Below, one piece after another: positions 22,582-30,469 of a stretch of 45,534 nucleotides of DNA. Positions within the stretch are counted from its first letter, which is position 1. Each line of letters opens with the position of its first letter. Where the stretch lies: contig JAJYRH010000018.1 in assembly GCA_021794205.1 (NCBI GenBank), forward strand, positions 1 through 45,534, read 5' to 3'. The DNA comes from a bacterium (GTDB lineage: Bacteria > Vulcanimicrobiota > Vulcanimicrobiia > Vulcanimicrobiales > Vulcanimicrobiaceae). The notes under the pieces are model-generated. The model had not been told where the DNA came from. It searched no databases and worked only from the letters and a program-made list of their open reading frames with translations. The translations under genes were made by a program, and so were the position numbers.

Positions 22582-23661
22582 ATGGCAAAGATGCGTGTGA
22601 TCGCCGCAATGAGCGGCGGGGTGGACTCGGCGGTTGCGGCCGCCCTCCTGGCCGAACAGGGCTACGACGTCATCGGCGTGACGATGCGGATGTACGAGGC
22701 GACCCAACCTGCGCACGCCAAAAGCTGCTGCGGCATCGACGATTTCGACGACGCGCGCCGGAGTGCCGCGATTCTCGGGATCCCACATTACGTGCTCGAT
22801 TTTGAAAAGGCGTTTCGACGCAGCGTCATCGAGCGCTTCGCCGATGAGTACGCGCGAGGCCGCACGCCCAACCCGTGCGTGAGCTGCAACAATCACGTCA
22901 AGCTCGGAACGCTCCGCAATTACGCCGATCGTATGGATGCGCGTTATGTGGCAACCGGCCATTACGCACGAATCGATCATCGCGAAGACGGGCCGCACCT
23001 CTTCCGCAATCCATCGGCAAAGGATCAAGCCTACGCGCTCGCGCAGCTCACTCGCGACCAGCTCGATCGTTTGCTGCTGCCGCTCGGCGAACTCGATAAA
23101 GAACGGACGCGCGAGCACGCGCGCCGTTTCGGCCTTCCGATTCACAACAAACCAGAGTCGCAAGATATCTGTTTCGTCGAAGGCGGTGATTATCGCGACG
23201 TTCTCGCGCGCGTACGTCCGGAGCTTCGCAAGCAGGGTGAGATCGTCGGCGCCGACGGCGCCACGCTCGGGAGCCACGCCGGCGTCGCCAATTTCACCGT
23301 CGGGCAACGAGCGCCGCTCGGCGGCTCCGCGGAGCCAAAATACGTTATTCGGCTCGATGCGGCGAGCAATACCGTCGTCGTCGGCCGCGGCGAAGAGCTA
23401 CTTGCGGATGGCTTACGCGCCGATGAGGTGAACCTCATTCGCCCGGAAGGCTTCGACGAGGGCCGTGATATCGACGCGATGATTCGCTACCGCAGCATGC
23501 CGGCGCGTGCGCGCGCGCGGCGCGAGGCAGATGGAACGCTGACGCTGCGCTTCGTAGAGCCGCAGCGCGCGATCGCTCCGGGACAACTCGCCGCCCTCTT
23601 CGCTCCCGGCGGCGACGAAGTGCTCGGCGCGGCGACGATACGCGAAGCGATTCTTTCCTAA
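22582..23661 (+). CDS. mnmA: tRNA-specific 2-thiouridylase MnmA
   Basis: Installs the 2-thio group on wobble uridine-34 of tRNAs for Lys, Glu and Gln, in the cytosol. The 359-residue protein has the PP-loop [10 protein letters not shown] (11-20), the catalytic-Cys region [15 protein letters not shown] (Cys102 as nucleophile by alignment to E. coli), ATGHYARI, and the second catalytic Cys197 in SQDICFVE. The C-terminal barrel begins at about residue 230 ([10 protein letters not shown]). Starts at 22582 and 22591 are both possible; the frame opens at 22543, but that would overlap the divergent rodZ-like promoter region. No sulfur-relay partner is adjacent. The cytochrome c gene follows 68 bases downstream. 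Confidence 0.96.
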   Translation: MAKMRVIAAMSGGVDSAVAAALLAEQGYDVIGVTMRMYEATQPAHAKSCCGIDDFDDARRSAAILGIPHYVLDFEKAFRRSVIERFADEYARGRTPNPCVSCNNHVKLGTLRNYADRMDARYVATGHYARIDHREDGPHLFRNPSAKDQAYALAQLTRDQLDRLLLPLGELDKERTREHARRFGLPIHNKPESQDICFVEGGDYRDVLARVRPELRKQGEIVGADGATLGSHAGVANFTVGQRAPLGGSAEPKYVIRLDAASNTVVVGRGEELLADGLRADEVNLIRPEGFDEGRDIDAMIRYRSMPARARARREADGTLTLRFVEPQRAIAPGQLAALFAPGGDEVLGAATIREAILS

Positions 23662-23729
23662 ATCGCCGGGAGCGCGAACGGTGAGCGCGAAAGGATCTTT
23701 CATGTAAAGAAAGTTGAGGTTAGCGATCG

Positions 23730-24359
23730 ATGATCCGCAGAACTGCAATTGCCCTGTTCGCTCTCGTCCTTTTCAGCTCGTGCGCGAAGAGCGCGACGAC
23801 GACGAAGACTCCCGAATCGACGACCGTTGCTACGGCCTCACCGCGGAGGACGACCAATCCCAAAACTCGTACGACGCTCCTTCCACCGCGCGCCGCGACG
23901 GCATCGGCACGCCCGAGTGCGAAGGCTTCGAGTTTACCTCAGCAACGCACGGCCTCGCCGCGCGCGCTCGCGCCATCGGCGCGTCCGTCGGCGCATTCGG
24001 TCGCACCGAGTGCCGTGAAAGCGAGCGCCGCTCCTTCCGCTCATCCCAAGGCGGCCGCGAGCCCCGCTCCAACGACTAGGGCGACGGCAACCGTGACGAG
24101 TACCCCTGCGGAGGTCGCCGTAACCGGAGATATCGCGCACGGACACTCGCTCTACGAGCAACATTGCGCGAACTGCCACGGTGCCGACGCGCAGGGCGGC
24201 ATGGGTCCTTCGCTGCAAAATGAGGATTCGCGCAAGAACCTCGCGCAGACCGTTGCGTGGATTAAAAACCCCGCGCTGCCGATGCCGAACCTCTATCCCG
24301 GAACGCTCAGCGATAAAGACGTCCTCGACATCGCAACCTACGTGCAATCGCTAAAATAG
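23730..24359 (+). CDS. Lipoprotein c-type cytochrome with long disordered linker
   Basis: A 209-residue exported lipoprotein. The signal MIRRTAIALFALVLFSSC has a lipobox with lipid-anchored Cys18. Residues 20-130 are a Thr/Ala/Ser/Pro/Arg linker with no fold expected. The C-terminal 80 residues are a single class-I cytochrome c domain: heme-binding CANCH (Cys146, Cys149, His150) and distal Met185 in LPMPNLYPG. It should carry one covalent heme and shuttle electrons on the outer face of the inner membrane or in the periplasm. No oxidase or heme-ligation gene is next to it. It converges with fabI with 25 bases between them. Confidence 0.9.
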   Translation: MIRRTAIALFALVLFSSCAKSATTTKTPESTTVATASPRRTTNPKTRTTLLPPRAATASARPSAKASSLPQQRTASPRALAPSARPSAHSVAPSAVKASAAPSAHPKAAASPAPTTRATATVTSTPAEVAVTGDIAHGHSLYEQHCANCHGADAQGGMGPSLQNEDSRKNLAQTVAWIKNPALPMPNLYPGTLSDKDVLDIATYVQSLK

Positions 24360-24384
24360 CAGTCGATCGGATGCGGAGCGGGGG

Positions 24385-25182
24385 TTATATCGATTCGGGC
24401 GTACGTCCGTTCGTCATGATTCCCATGGCGTGAAAACCGGAGTCGACGAAATGCACCTCCGCCGTCACCGCTCGCGCGAGATCCGAGGCGAGGTAGACGG
24501 CCGTCTTGCCGACATCTTCGGGGGTCACGTTACGGCGCAGAGGTGATTCGGCAGCGACGACATCGAGAATGTAGCGGAGTCCGTGCACCTGCCGCGAGCT
24601 CGCCGTTGAAATCGGTCCGGCGGAAATGGCGTTGACGCGAATGCCGCGCGGGCCGAGATCGTAGGCGAGATAGCGAACGATCGCCTCGAGCGCCGCCTTC
24701 GCTATGCCGGCCAAATTGTAGTTCGGCACGATCGCCGTAGAGCCAAGGTAAGTCAAAGCGATAATGCTGGCGCCGTCGTCGAAGAGATCGACGAACGCAT
24801 TCGAAAGCGCGATCAACGAGTACGACGAGATGTCGAGCGCGAGCGCAAAACCGTCGCGCGAGGTGGTATAGACCTTCCCTTTGAGGTCTTCCTTATTCGT
24901 GTAGGCGATCGAATGAACCAACGCGTCGAGGCGGCCGTAGTCTCTCCGAACGGCGGCGGCGAGCTCGGCGAGCGCCTCGTCCGAAGTGACATCGCAGGGA
25001 TAGCAATGCGCTCCCCCAAGTTCGGCGGCAAGCTTTTCCACCTCGTCGCGAACGCGCTCGCCCTGATAGATGAAGCACAATCGGGCACCTTGTGCGTGAA
25101 AGGCCCGCGCGATACCGGTGGCGATCGACCAACGATTAGCAACGCCGGTGATCAATGCAATCTTACCGTCTAAAAGTCCCAC
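24385..25182 (-). CDS. fabI: Enoyl-ACP reductase FabI (NADH-dependent)
   Basis: Reduces trans-2-enoyl-ACP in each round of type II fatty-acid synthesis. The 265-residue SDR-fold protein has the atypical FabI nucleotide motif ITGVANRWSIATGIA (11-25), CDVTSD, HSIAY, and the catalytic set Tyr145 (TYLGS), Tyr155 and Lys162 (NYNLAGIAK) in almost the same numbering as E. coli. FabI is the target of triclosan and isoniazid-type inhibitors; sensitivity cannot be read here. It starts 44 bases after an FMN-dependent NMO/FabK-like gene on the same strand. Confidence 0.96.
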   Translation of the reverse strand: MGLLDGKIALITGVANRWSIATGIARAFHAQGARLCFIYQGERVRDEVEKLAAELGGAHCYPCDVTSDEALAELAAAVRRDYGRLDALVHSIAYTNKEDLKGKVYTTSRDGFALALDISSYSLIALSNAFVDLFDDGASIIALTYLGSTAIVPNYNLAGIAKAALEAIVRYLAYDLGPRGIRVNAISAGPISTASSRQVHGLRYILDVVAAESPLRRNVTPEDVGKTAVYLASDLARAVTAEVHFVDSGFHAMGIMTNGRTPESI

Positions 25183-25226
25183 GAAGATTCAGTATTTGCC
25201 GACGAGCGAGCAAGGCCTCTTATCGG

Positions 25227-26648
25227 TTAAGCGCCGGTGACATTGGAAATAACGTCGGCTGCAGTATACGAAAGGCTTCCGGGCTGGAGGAGACGTTCGA
25301 TCTCGACGAGGTCGTCTCCGGAGGTGACGATGCTCGGCTCGACGGTGCCGTCTTTGCGTATCTGCGGCATCCCTACCGACGCCAACAGCGCGTTGCAGAT
25401 ACACTTGCGCCCGACGGTGTTCTCGACGTCGCCGCCCTTGGCGACGTAAACATTCTCGGGTTCGCTCGGGCAACGAAAGGCGATCTTCCCAGAGGGCGTT
25501 TTGTAAGCCTCACGCAGATATCCGAGATCGCAAATGCGCTCGCGCCCCTCGTACACATCGTCCTGCGATATGCTCCCTTCCATCTGAACGACCTTAAAAG
25601 GGAATCCTGTGGGCGAGGCGAGTGGATCGGTCTTGACGCGTACGTTGCGCGCGATCGCTTGCTCGACCAACGCGCGTTTATAATCCTCCCGAAGCCCCGA
25701 TTCCGCGCAAAACGCAAAAGCGGTTCCGATTTGGACGCCCGTCGCTCCCGCCGCGAGCGCCGCGCGCAGTTTTTCAGGCGATCCATATCCGCCCGCGAGC
25801 CAGAACGGCAGGCCCAAAGCGCGTATTTTTTCGAGATCGACGCAATCGCGTTCGCCGTAGAGGATCTCGCCGCTTTCGTTGAGTTGCATCTTACCGCGCG
25901 GAGGCGCGTTGTGCCCGCCCGCCGTCGGCCCTTCGATAACGAAGCCGTCGACGCGTCCGCCGGTTTTTTTCACCATCGTCGTCGCGAGCGTGTTTGACGC
26001 GATGATCGCAATAAACTTCGGACGTTCGAGCGGGGGAAGATCGCGCTCCATATACTCGCGTGGAGCGAATTTTAGCGTCGTATCGTCGGATTCTCCCGCC
26101 CCGGTCACGGCGAGGGGATACGTGGCGCTCTCGTGATTGATGAAGCGATCGATGACATCGGGAATCTTTAGCGGAATTCCGGCTCCCATAAGAATGTAAC
26201 CGACGCCGGCGAGCATCGCGCCGTAAATCGACGAGAGGTGCGGGAACTGGATCTTTTCGAGATAATTGATTCCGACCGGATTATCGTGGCCTTCACGAGC
26301 GAGGAACACCTCGACGAAATTGGCCAGCATGCAGAGCATCTGCATTTTCGGAAGGCTTTGCTTCACGGGCATCGGCAGCGTCTTGTAGGGCTGATTCGGC
26401 GCTCTGCCTCCCGGAATGTAGTAGGTCTTCCAGATGCGCTCTACCAGGTGTTGGAACGGAAATCGCTCGACGCCGCGCCGCATATGCCCGCCCGGGTCGC
26501 CATCTTGCAGGCGACGGGCAAAAATTTGATCGAGCGCGACCCCCGAAACGACGCCGAGTTGGCCGAGCCCGGAAACGGCACCAGCCAGCCGCCAGCTCGA
26601 AACGCCAACGCCCATGCCACCCTGAATGATTGTCGGACTGCCGCTCAT
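25227..26648 (-). CDS. FMN-dependent nitronate monooxygenase / FabK-PfaD-like oxidoreductase
   Basis: A TIM-barrel flavoprotein of 473 residues related to 2-nitropropane dioxygenase. Motifs are IIQGGMGVGVSSW at the N-terminus, GFVIEGPTAGGHNAP with the catalytic-type His, and WLAGGYGSPEKLRAALAAGATGVQIGTAFAF for FMN phosphate binding. It is longer than standard NMO or FabK (about 310-350) and has a Cys-containing C-terminal region (GRKCICNALLASVGMPQ). Members of this longer group are annotated as nitronate monooxygenase, but enoyl reductases FabK and PfaD share the fold. Its place beside fabI makes a fatty-acid role possible; this is inference. The ATG at 26648 is preferred over an upstream TTG. 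A 142-base gap separates it from mqnC. Confidence 0.85.
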   Translation of the reverse strand: MSGSPTIIQGGMGVGVSSWRLAGAVSGLGQLGVVSGVALDQIFARRLQDGDPGGHMRRGVERFPFQHLVERIWKTYYIPGGRAPNQPYKTLPMPVKQSLPKMQMLCMLANFVEVFLAREGHDNPVGINYLEKIQFPHLSSIYGAMLAGVGYILMGAGIPLKIPDVIDRFINHESATYPLAVTGAGESDDTTLKFAPREYMERDLPPLERPKFIAIIASNTLATTMVKKTGGRVDGFVIEGPTAGGHNAPPRGKMQLNESGEILYGERDCVDLEKIRALGLPFWLAGGYGSPEKLRAALAAGATGVQIGTAFAFCAESGLREDYKRALVEQAIARNVRVKTDPLASPTGFPFKVVQMEGSISQDDVYEGRERICDLGYLREAYKTPSGKIAFRCPSEPENVYVAKGGDVENTVGRKCICNALLASVGMPQIRKDGTVEPSIVTSGDDLVEIERLLQPGSLSYTAADVISNVTGA

Positions 26649-26790
26649 TCGTTCATTATCCCACAATTCACCCGGGATTACTCATTATGAACCCGCTATT
26701 TGAGTCGTTACCGAATGATTCCCGCATTTTTCGCGAGATCGGCACGAAAGAACGCTCGTTTCGTAGGCGCGATTAGCTCGCCTCACCGAA

Positions 26791-27876
26791 TCACGCCGTC
26801 GCGAGCGCGGGCTCCGTGCGTAGATTCCAATACGTGTCGCGAATCACGGGGCGGAATCCGGCGCCGATAATTGCGTTCTCGAGGTCGCGGCGCGTCGCTT
26901 CGTTGGTCGAACCGGCGTCGTGCACGACTTGCTCTTCGAGAATCGTGCCGCCCATATCGTCGCAACCGTAGAACAACGCCAGTTGCCCCATCTTGAGTCC
27001 CGGGGTCAGCCACGAGGCTTGGAGGTGCGGAACGTTATCGAGGAAGAGCCTCGATATCGCGAGCACGCGCAGATACTCCAATCCCGTCGCTTCTTTCCCG
27101 CGCAGCGGCGTCTTGAACGGAACGTAGTACCAGGGAATAAATGCCGTGAAGCCCTGCGTTTCGTCCTGGAGATCCCGAAGGACGCGCATGTGTTCGACCC
27201 GCTCCTCCGGCGTTTCGATCGACCCGAACATCATCGTCGCCGTCGTCGGCATGCCGAGTTGCTGCGCCTCGCGCATCACGCCGATCCACGCCTCGGGCAC
27301 GACCTTCCGCGCCGAGATGCGTTTGCGCACGCGTTCGACGAGAATCTCGGCGCCGGCTCCCGGCAACGATTTGAGCCCCGCGGCCTGCAAGCGCTGCAAA
27401 ACCTCGCGCGTCGAACGACCTTCGACCTTGGCGATTCCGACGATCTCGGAAACCGAGAGCGAATGGATATCGACCTCGGGATACTCGCCGCGCACGCGTG
27501 CGAAGAGTTCTTCGAACCAGGCGAGGCCGAGTTCGGGGTTGACGCCGCCCTGAATCATAATCTGCGTCGCACCCTGATCGGCGGCGTATTTCACTCGTTC
27601 GAGCACGCGATCGTGCGACATCGTGTAGCCTTCTTTATGATGTTCGGGGCGAAAGAAGGCGCAGAACGTACAGTGAACGTTGCAGACGTTCGTATAATTG
27701 ATCGTGGTATCGATGACGTAGGTAACCGTATCGCCCGGATGCATCGCCAAACGGCGTGTGTGCGCCGCGGCGCCGAGATCGTGGAGCGAGGCCTCATGAT
27801 AGAGACGTACGCCGTCGTCGTAACTCAGGCGACCGCCGGTGGCGGCGCGGTCGAGCAGATCAGCGAGCGACGGCAT
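26791..27876 (-). CDS. mqnC: Cyclic dehypoxanthinyl futalosine synthase MqnC (radical SAM)
   Basis: Third step after MqnA in futalosine-route menaquinone synthesis: cyclises dehypoxanthinyl futalosine. The 361-residue protein has the radical-SAM cluster CNVHCTFC (Cys65, 69, 72) after 'INYTNVCNV', then MIQGGVNPELGLAWFEELF, SVSEIVGIAK, LKSLPGAGAEIL and a C-terminal GCDDMGGTILEE. MqnC and MqnE are sister enzymes; GQNVNPELG-like 'QGGVNPELGL' and 'PGAGAEIL' favour MqnC here. The ATG at 27876 has a GGAGG eight bases upstream; it overlaps the mqnA end by 17 bases. MqnB and MqnD are not in the window. Confidence 0.94.
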   Translation of the reverse strand: MPSLADLLDRAATGGRLSYDDGVRLYHEASLHDLGAAAHTRRLAMHPGDTVTYVIDTTINYTNVCNVHCTFCAFFRPEHHKEGYTMSHDRVLERVKYAADQGATQIMIQGGVNPELGLAWFEELFARVRGEYPEVDIHSLSVSEIVGIAKVEGRSTREVLQRLQAAGLKSLPGAGAEILVERVRKRISARKVVPEAWIGVMREAQQLGMPTTATMMFGSIETPEERVEHMRVLRDLQDETQGFTAFIPWYYVPFKTPLRGKEATGLEYLRVLAISRLFLDNVPHLQASWLTPGLKMGQLALFYGCDDMGGTILEEQVVHDAGSTNEATRRDLENAIIGAGFRPVIRDTYWNLRTEPALATA

Positions 27877-28693
27877 CGGTAACCTCCGGAGCGACGAGAG
27901 GAGCCTGCGAAATCGCGCCGATGGCATAGAGTTCTCGGCAATACGCCGCGAGCCCATTTCGCGCGGCGGCATGAAACGTAAAATTCAATTTCTCGTAATA
28001 ATCCTCGTAGAAGCCCGGCCGGCGCTCGAAGCGCCTTTGCGCCGCAGCGATCACCGTCCCCATATTTCGCTTCGACCAGGTCAGCGCGTCGGTCAACGCG
28101 TCCATACAGGCGCGCACTTCTTCGTTCCGTTCGTCGACGATCTCTCGCCGCGCGGCCCAGACCGCAAAGACCGTCTGCTGTCCGGTCCACTCGTGCCAGA
28201 GCGTTCCGAGATCGTAGACCTGCGAACGGGGAAACTCTTCGATCGCGTCGATCGCGCCGTCGCCGATCAAGAGCGCCGGGAAGCCGCGGCGCGCGCGTTC
28301 GATCGGCGCGCCATCCTCGACGTAGGACGGGGAGATGCAGTAGCGGCGCTCCAGAAGAACGCGCAACAGGTTCCGACCGCTCGCCGATTCCTGCGTGACG
28401 AAAATTTGCGTGTTATCGAGCAGCGCCGGCGGCGTCTGCGAAACGAGCACCACCGATACGACTTCGTCGCGCGCGCCGATGCAGAGATCGGGGAGCAGCG
28501 CGAGCCGGTCGGCGTTGCGCGCCCAAGCGAAAGCACTAATCGGCGCGAGATCGAGTTCCCCGGAGAGCAGCATCGCGTTCAGTCGCGTCGGAACGTCTTC
28601 GTGCAAGGTGCCCGGATACCGAATCACCCCTTCGTCGAACGCGGCGAAGATCGGCAAATCGTTGGTATAGCGAATGCGACCGCAATTAAGCAT
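27860..28693 (-). CDS. mqnA: Chorismate dehydratase MqnA
   Basis: First step of the futalosine route: converts chorismate to 3-enolpyruvyl-benzoate. The 277-residue protein has a periplasmic-binding-protein-like fold. Visible motifs are GRIRYTNDLPIFAAFD, the LDLAPISAFAWARNAD strand-helix, VSVVLVSQTPP, PALLIGDGAID, YDLGTLWHEWTGQQTVFAVWAAR and the YYEKLNFTF terminal segment, all family-typical. The start ATG at 28693 overlaps the mqnE stop by eight bases and has GGAG seven bases upstream. The longer open frame to 28795 is rejected because it lies within mqnE. It sits between mqnE and mqnC, so the three make successive or linked steps from one transcript. Confidence 0.93.
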   Translation of the reverse strand: MLNCGRIRYTNDLPIFAAFDEGVIRYPGTLHEDVPTRLNAMLLSGELDLAPISAFAWARNADRLALLPDLCIGARDEVVSVVLVSQTPPALLDNTQIFVTQESASGRNLLRVLLERRYCISPSYVEDGAPIERARRGFPALLIGDGAIDAIEEFPRSQVYDLGTLWHEWTGQQTVFAVWAARREIVDERNEEVRACMDALTDALTWSKRNMGTVIAAAQRRFERRPGFYEDYYEKLNFTFHAAARNGLAAYCRELYAIGAISQAPLVAPEVTDAVAR

Positions 28694-29816
28694 CGGGGCT
28701 CCAATCGTGCGCGAACGTTTGATAGGTCGAGTTGCGGCGCACCGGAGTATACCCCGCGTTCTCGACCAAACGTCGGAATTCGCGATCGTCCACATACTGC
28801 CCCGAACGCGTTCCGGCAGCGTGATAGATCATCTCTTCGTCAGTAGAGCCATGCGTGCCGTCCATATCGTCGGCACCGAACTCGAGCGCCACCTGACAAA
28901 CGTGGAGCCCTTGGATCATCCAATAGGCTTTGATATGGTCGAAGTTGTCGAGCATCAACCGCGCCACGGCGAACGTTTTAATATCGTCGATGCCGCCTGT
29001 CCAACCGCAATAGCTGAGATCGTTCCCATCGGGATGATAGGCGAGCGGAATGAACGCATTAAAGCCCGGCGACCGACGCTGCGATTCGCGCAAGCGGATC
29101 AGGTGATCGATGCGGTCCTCGATCGATTCGATATGGCCGTAGAGCATCGTCGCATTACTCGCCACACCTTGCCGGTGGAGTTCTTCGTGAACCTCGAGCC
29201 ATTGGTCGGCAGTCACCTTATTCGGGCAGATCTTCTTGCGCGTCTCCTCGGCGAAGATCTCGGCGGCTCCGCCGTTGACGTTGTCGAGCCCCGCCTCTTT
29301 GAGCCGCGCGACGATCGCCGGGTAGCTCAGGCGATGGCGACGCGCCATATAATCGATCTCGGCGGCGGTAAAGAGCGAGAGCTGGACGTGCGGCAACTCG
29401 GCCTTAAAACGTCGCATGAGCGGCAGCCAATAATCTAACGAGAGTTGGCGCGGATCGTGCCCGCCGACGATGTGCAACTGGTTGAAGTTCCGGCCGGTCT
29501 CGAGCGCCTTCTCGAAAACCTGATCCGGGGTCATCCGAAAGACGCGCGCCTTTTCTTTGAATTCGTCGGCGGCAAACGAACAAAACGTACATCCGGCGTA
29601 GCAGACGTTGGTCGAATTAATGTAACGATTTAGGACGTAGTAGACGCGGTCCCCGCTCTTGCGTTCTTTCTGTTCGCGGGCCAAGCGCCCCAATGTATGC
29701 AAATCGCGCGTCGCGTAGAGCGCGAGCCCATCTTCGAACGACAGCGAGAGACCCGCCGCGATCTTTTCTTCAATCTTTGCCAGCGTAGGGTCGCCGGCCA
29801 CCATCGCAACGCTCAT
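28686..29816 (-). CDS. mqnE: Aminofutalosine synthase MqnE (radical SAM)
   Basis: Second step of futalosine-route menaquinone synthesis: joins 3-enolpyruvyl-benzoate with SAM to make 6-amino-6-deoxyfutalosine. The 376-residue protein has CYAGCTFC (Cys72, 76, 79), QLHIVGGHDPRQLSLDYW, LKEAGLDNVNGGAAEIFAEE, HEELHRQGVASNATMLYGHIE and FGADDMDGTHGSTDEE. HIVGGHDP and DNVNGGAAEI distinguish it from MqnC. The ATG at 29816 gives the usual N-terminus; the frame extends upstream to 30500 only through the PAP2 gene. It begins 11 bases after the PAP2 stop. Confidence 0.94.
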   Translation of the reverse strand: MSVAMVAGDPTLAKIEEKIAAGLSLSFEDGLALYATRDLHTLGRLAREQKERKSGDRVYYVLNRYINSTNVCYAGCTFCSFAADEFKEKARVFRMTPDQVFEKALETGRNFNQLHIVGGHDPRQLSLDYWLPLMRRFKAELPHVQLSLFTAAEIDYMARRHRLSYPAIVARLKEAGLDNVNGGAAEIFAEETRKKICPNKVTADQWLEVHEELHRQGVASNATMLYGHIESIEDRIDHLIRLRESQRRSPGFNAFIPLAYHPDGNDLSYCGWTGGIDDIKTFAVARLMLDNFDHIKAYWMIQGLHVCQVALEFGADDMDGTHGSTDEEMIYHAAGTRSGQYVDDREFRRLVENAGYTPVRRNSTYQTFAHDWSPDA

Positions 29817-29827
29817 TGACGACGATG

Positions 29828-30469
29828 CTATGCCCGCCGCGAGGTGGCGCCTACCACCTTTATCGTCTCGACCGCGGCCGCAAGCGCGAAGAGCGCCGCC
29901 AAACCGACGAACGTGCCGCCCAGGAGATCGCTGGGGTAATGCGCTCCGAGCGCGAGCCGCGACCAGAGGATGGCGACCCAGAGCAAGACGAGCAGGCCCG
30001 GAAGAACGACGCGTGCGGCGGTCGGCAGGTTGCTTCGCGCGATGAGATAGGCCCATAGAAGGTAGAACCCGCAGGCAATCGCCGCATGGGAGCTCGGATA
30101 CGAGAATGAGGTCTCGTGGTGGAGCACCCAATCGGTACGACGCGGCCGCTTGAAGAGGTGCTGCAAGAACGCATCCAAACGCCACGACGCAAGCAACGAG
30201 AGAAGCGAAAACGCGATCCGTCCGCTCCACGCGCGAAAAATGAATGCAGCGACGATGAGCGCGATGCCTAATGGAGCAAGCACCTCGGGGCGCCCGATCA
30301 GCGTGAAATCCCAGGCGAGATGCGGGCGCACGCCGACGATCGCGCGCGCGAACGCCATCGCCGGCGCCGGATCCGCCGATCTGCCGACGATCGCGCCGAG
30401 CGCGAGCGCCGCCCCATACGCAACGAGCGCGACGGCGAGAAAGAGCGCCACCTTCGCGAAACTCCGCAT
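29828..30469 (-). CDS. PAP2-family membrane phosphatase
   Basis: A 213-residue protein with about five or six membrane helices and the phosphatidic acid phosphatase type 2 motifs: PSSHAAIACG (about 125-134; His128) and SRLALGAHYPSD (170-181; Arg171, His177, Asp181). The first motif is HLFKRPRRTDW; the conserved Lys of KX6RP appears to be Gln103 or absent. Likely substrates are lipid phosphates such as undecaprenyl diphosphate or phosphatidate at the inner membrane; a role in isoprenoid-quinone side-chain supply is speculation based on the mqn neighbours. It overlaps the ftsK stop by one base (TGATG). Confidence 0.88.
   Translation of the reverse strand: MRSFAKVALFLAVALVAYGAALALGAIVGRSADPAPAMAFARAIVGVRPHLAWDFTLIGRPEVLAPLGIALIVAAFIFRAWSGRIAFSLLSLLASWRLDAFLQHLFKRPRRTDWVLHHETSFSYPSSHAAIACGFYLLWAYLIARSNLPTAARVVLPGLLVLLWVAILWSRLALGAHYPSDLLGGTFVGLAALFALAAAVETIKVVGATSRRA

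Noticed and set aside
26655-26660. GATAAT as a -10 box for a leaderless FMN-oxidoreductase transcript
   Set aside because: No acceptable -35 element at 16-18 bases; one six-base match is expected by chance.
26742-26765. Hairpin ACGAAA...TTTCGT after mqnC as a terminator
   Set aside because: The stem is only six bases and no T-run follows; too weak to call.
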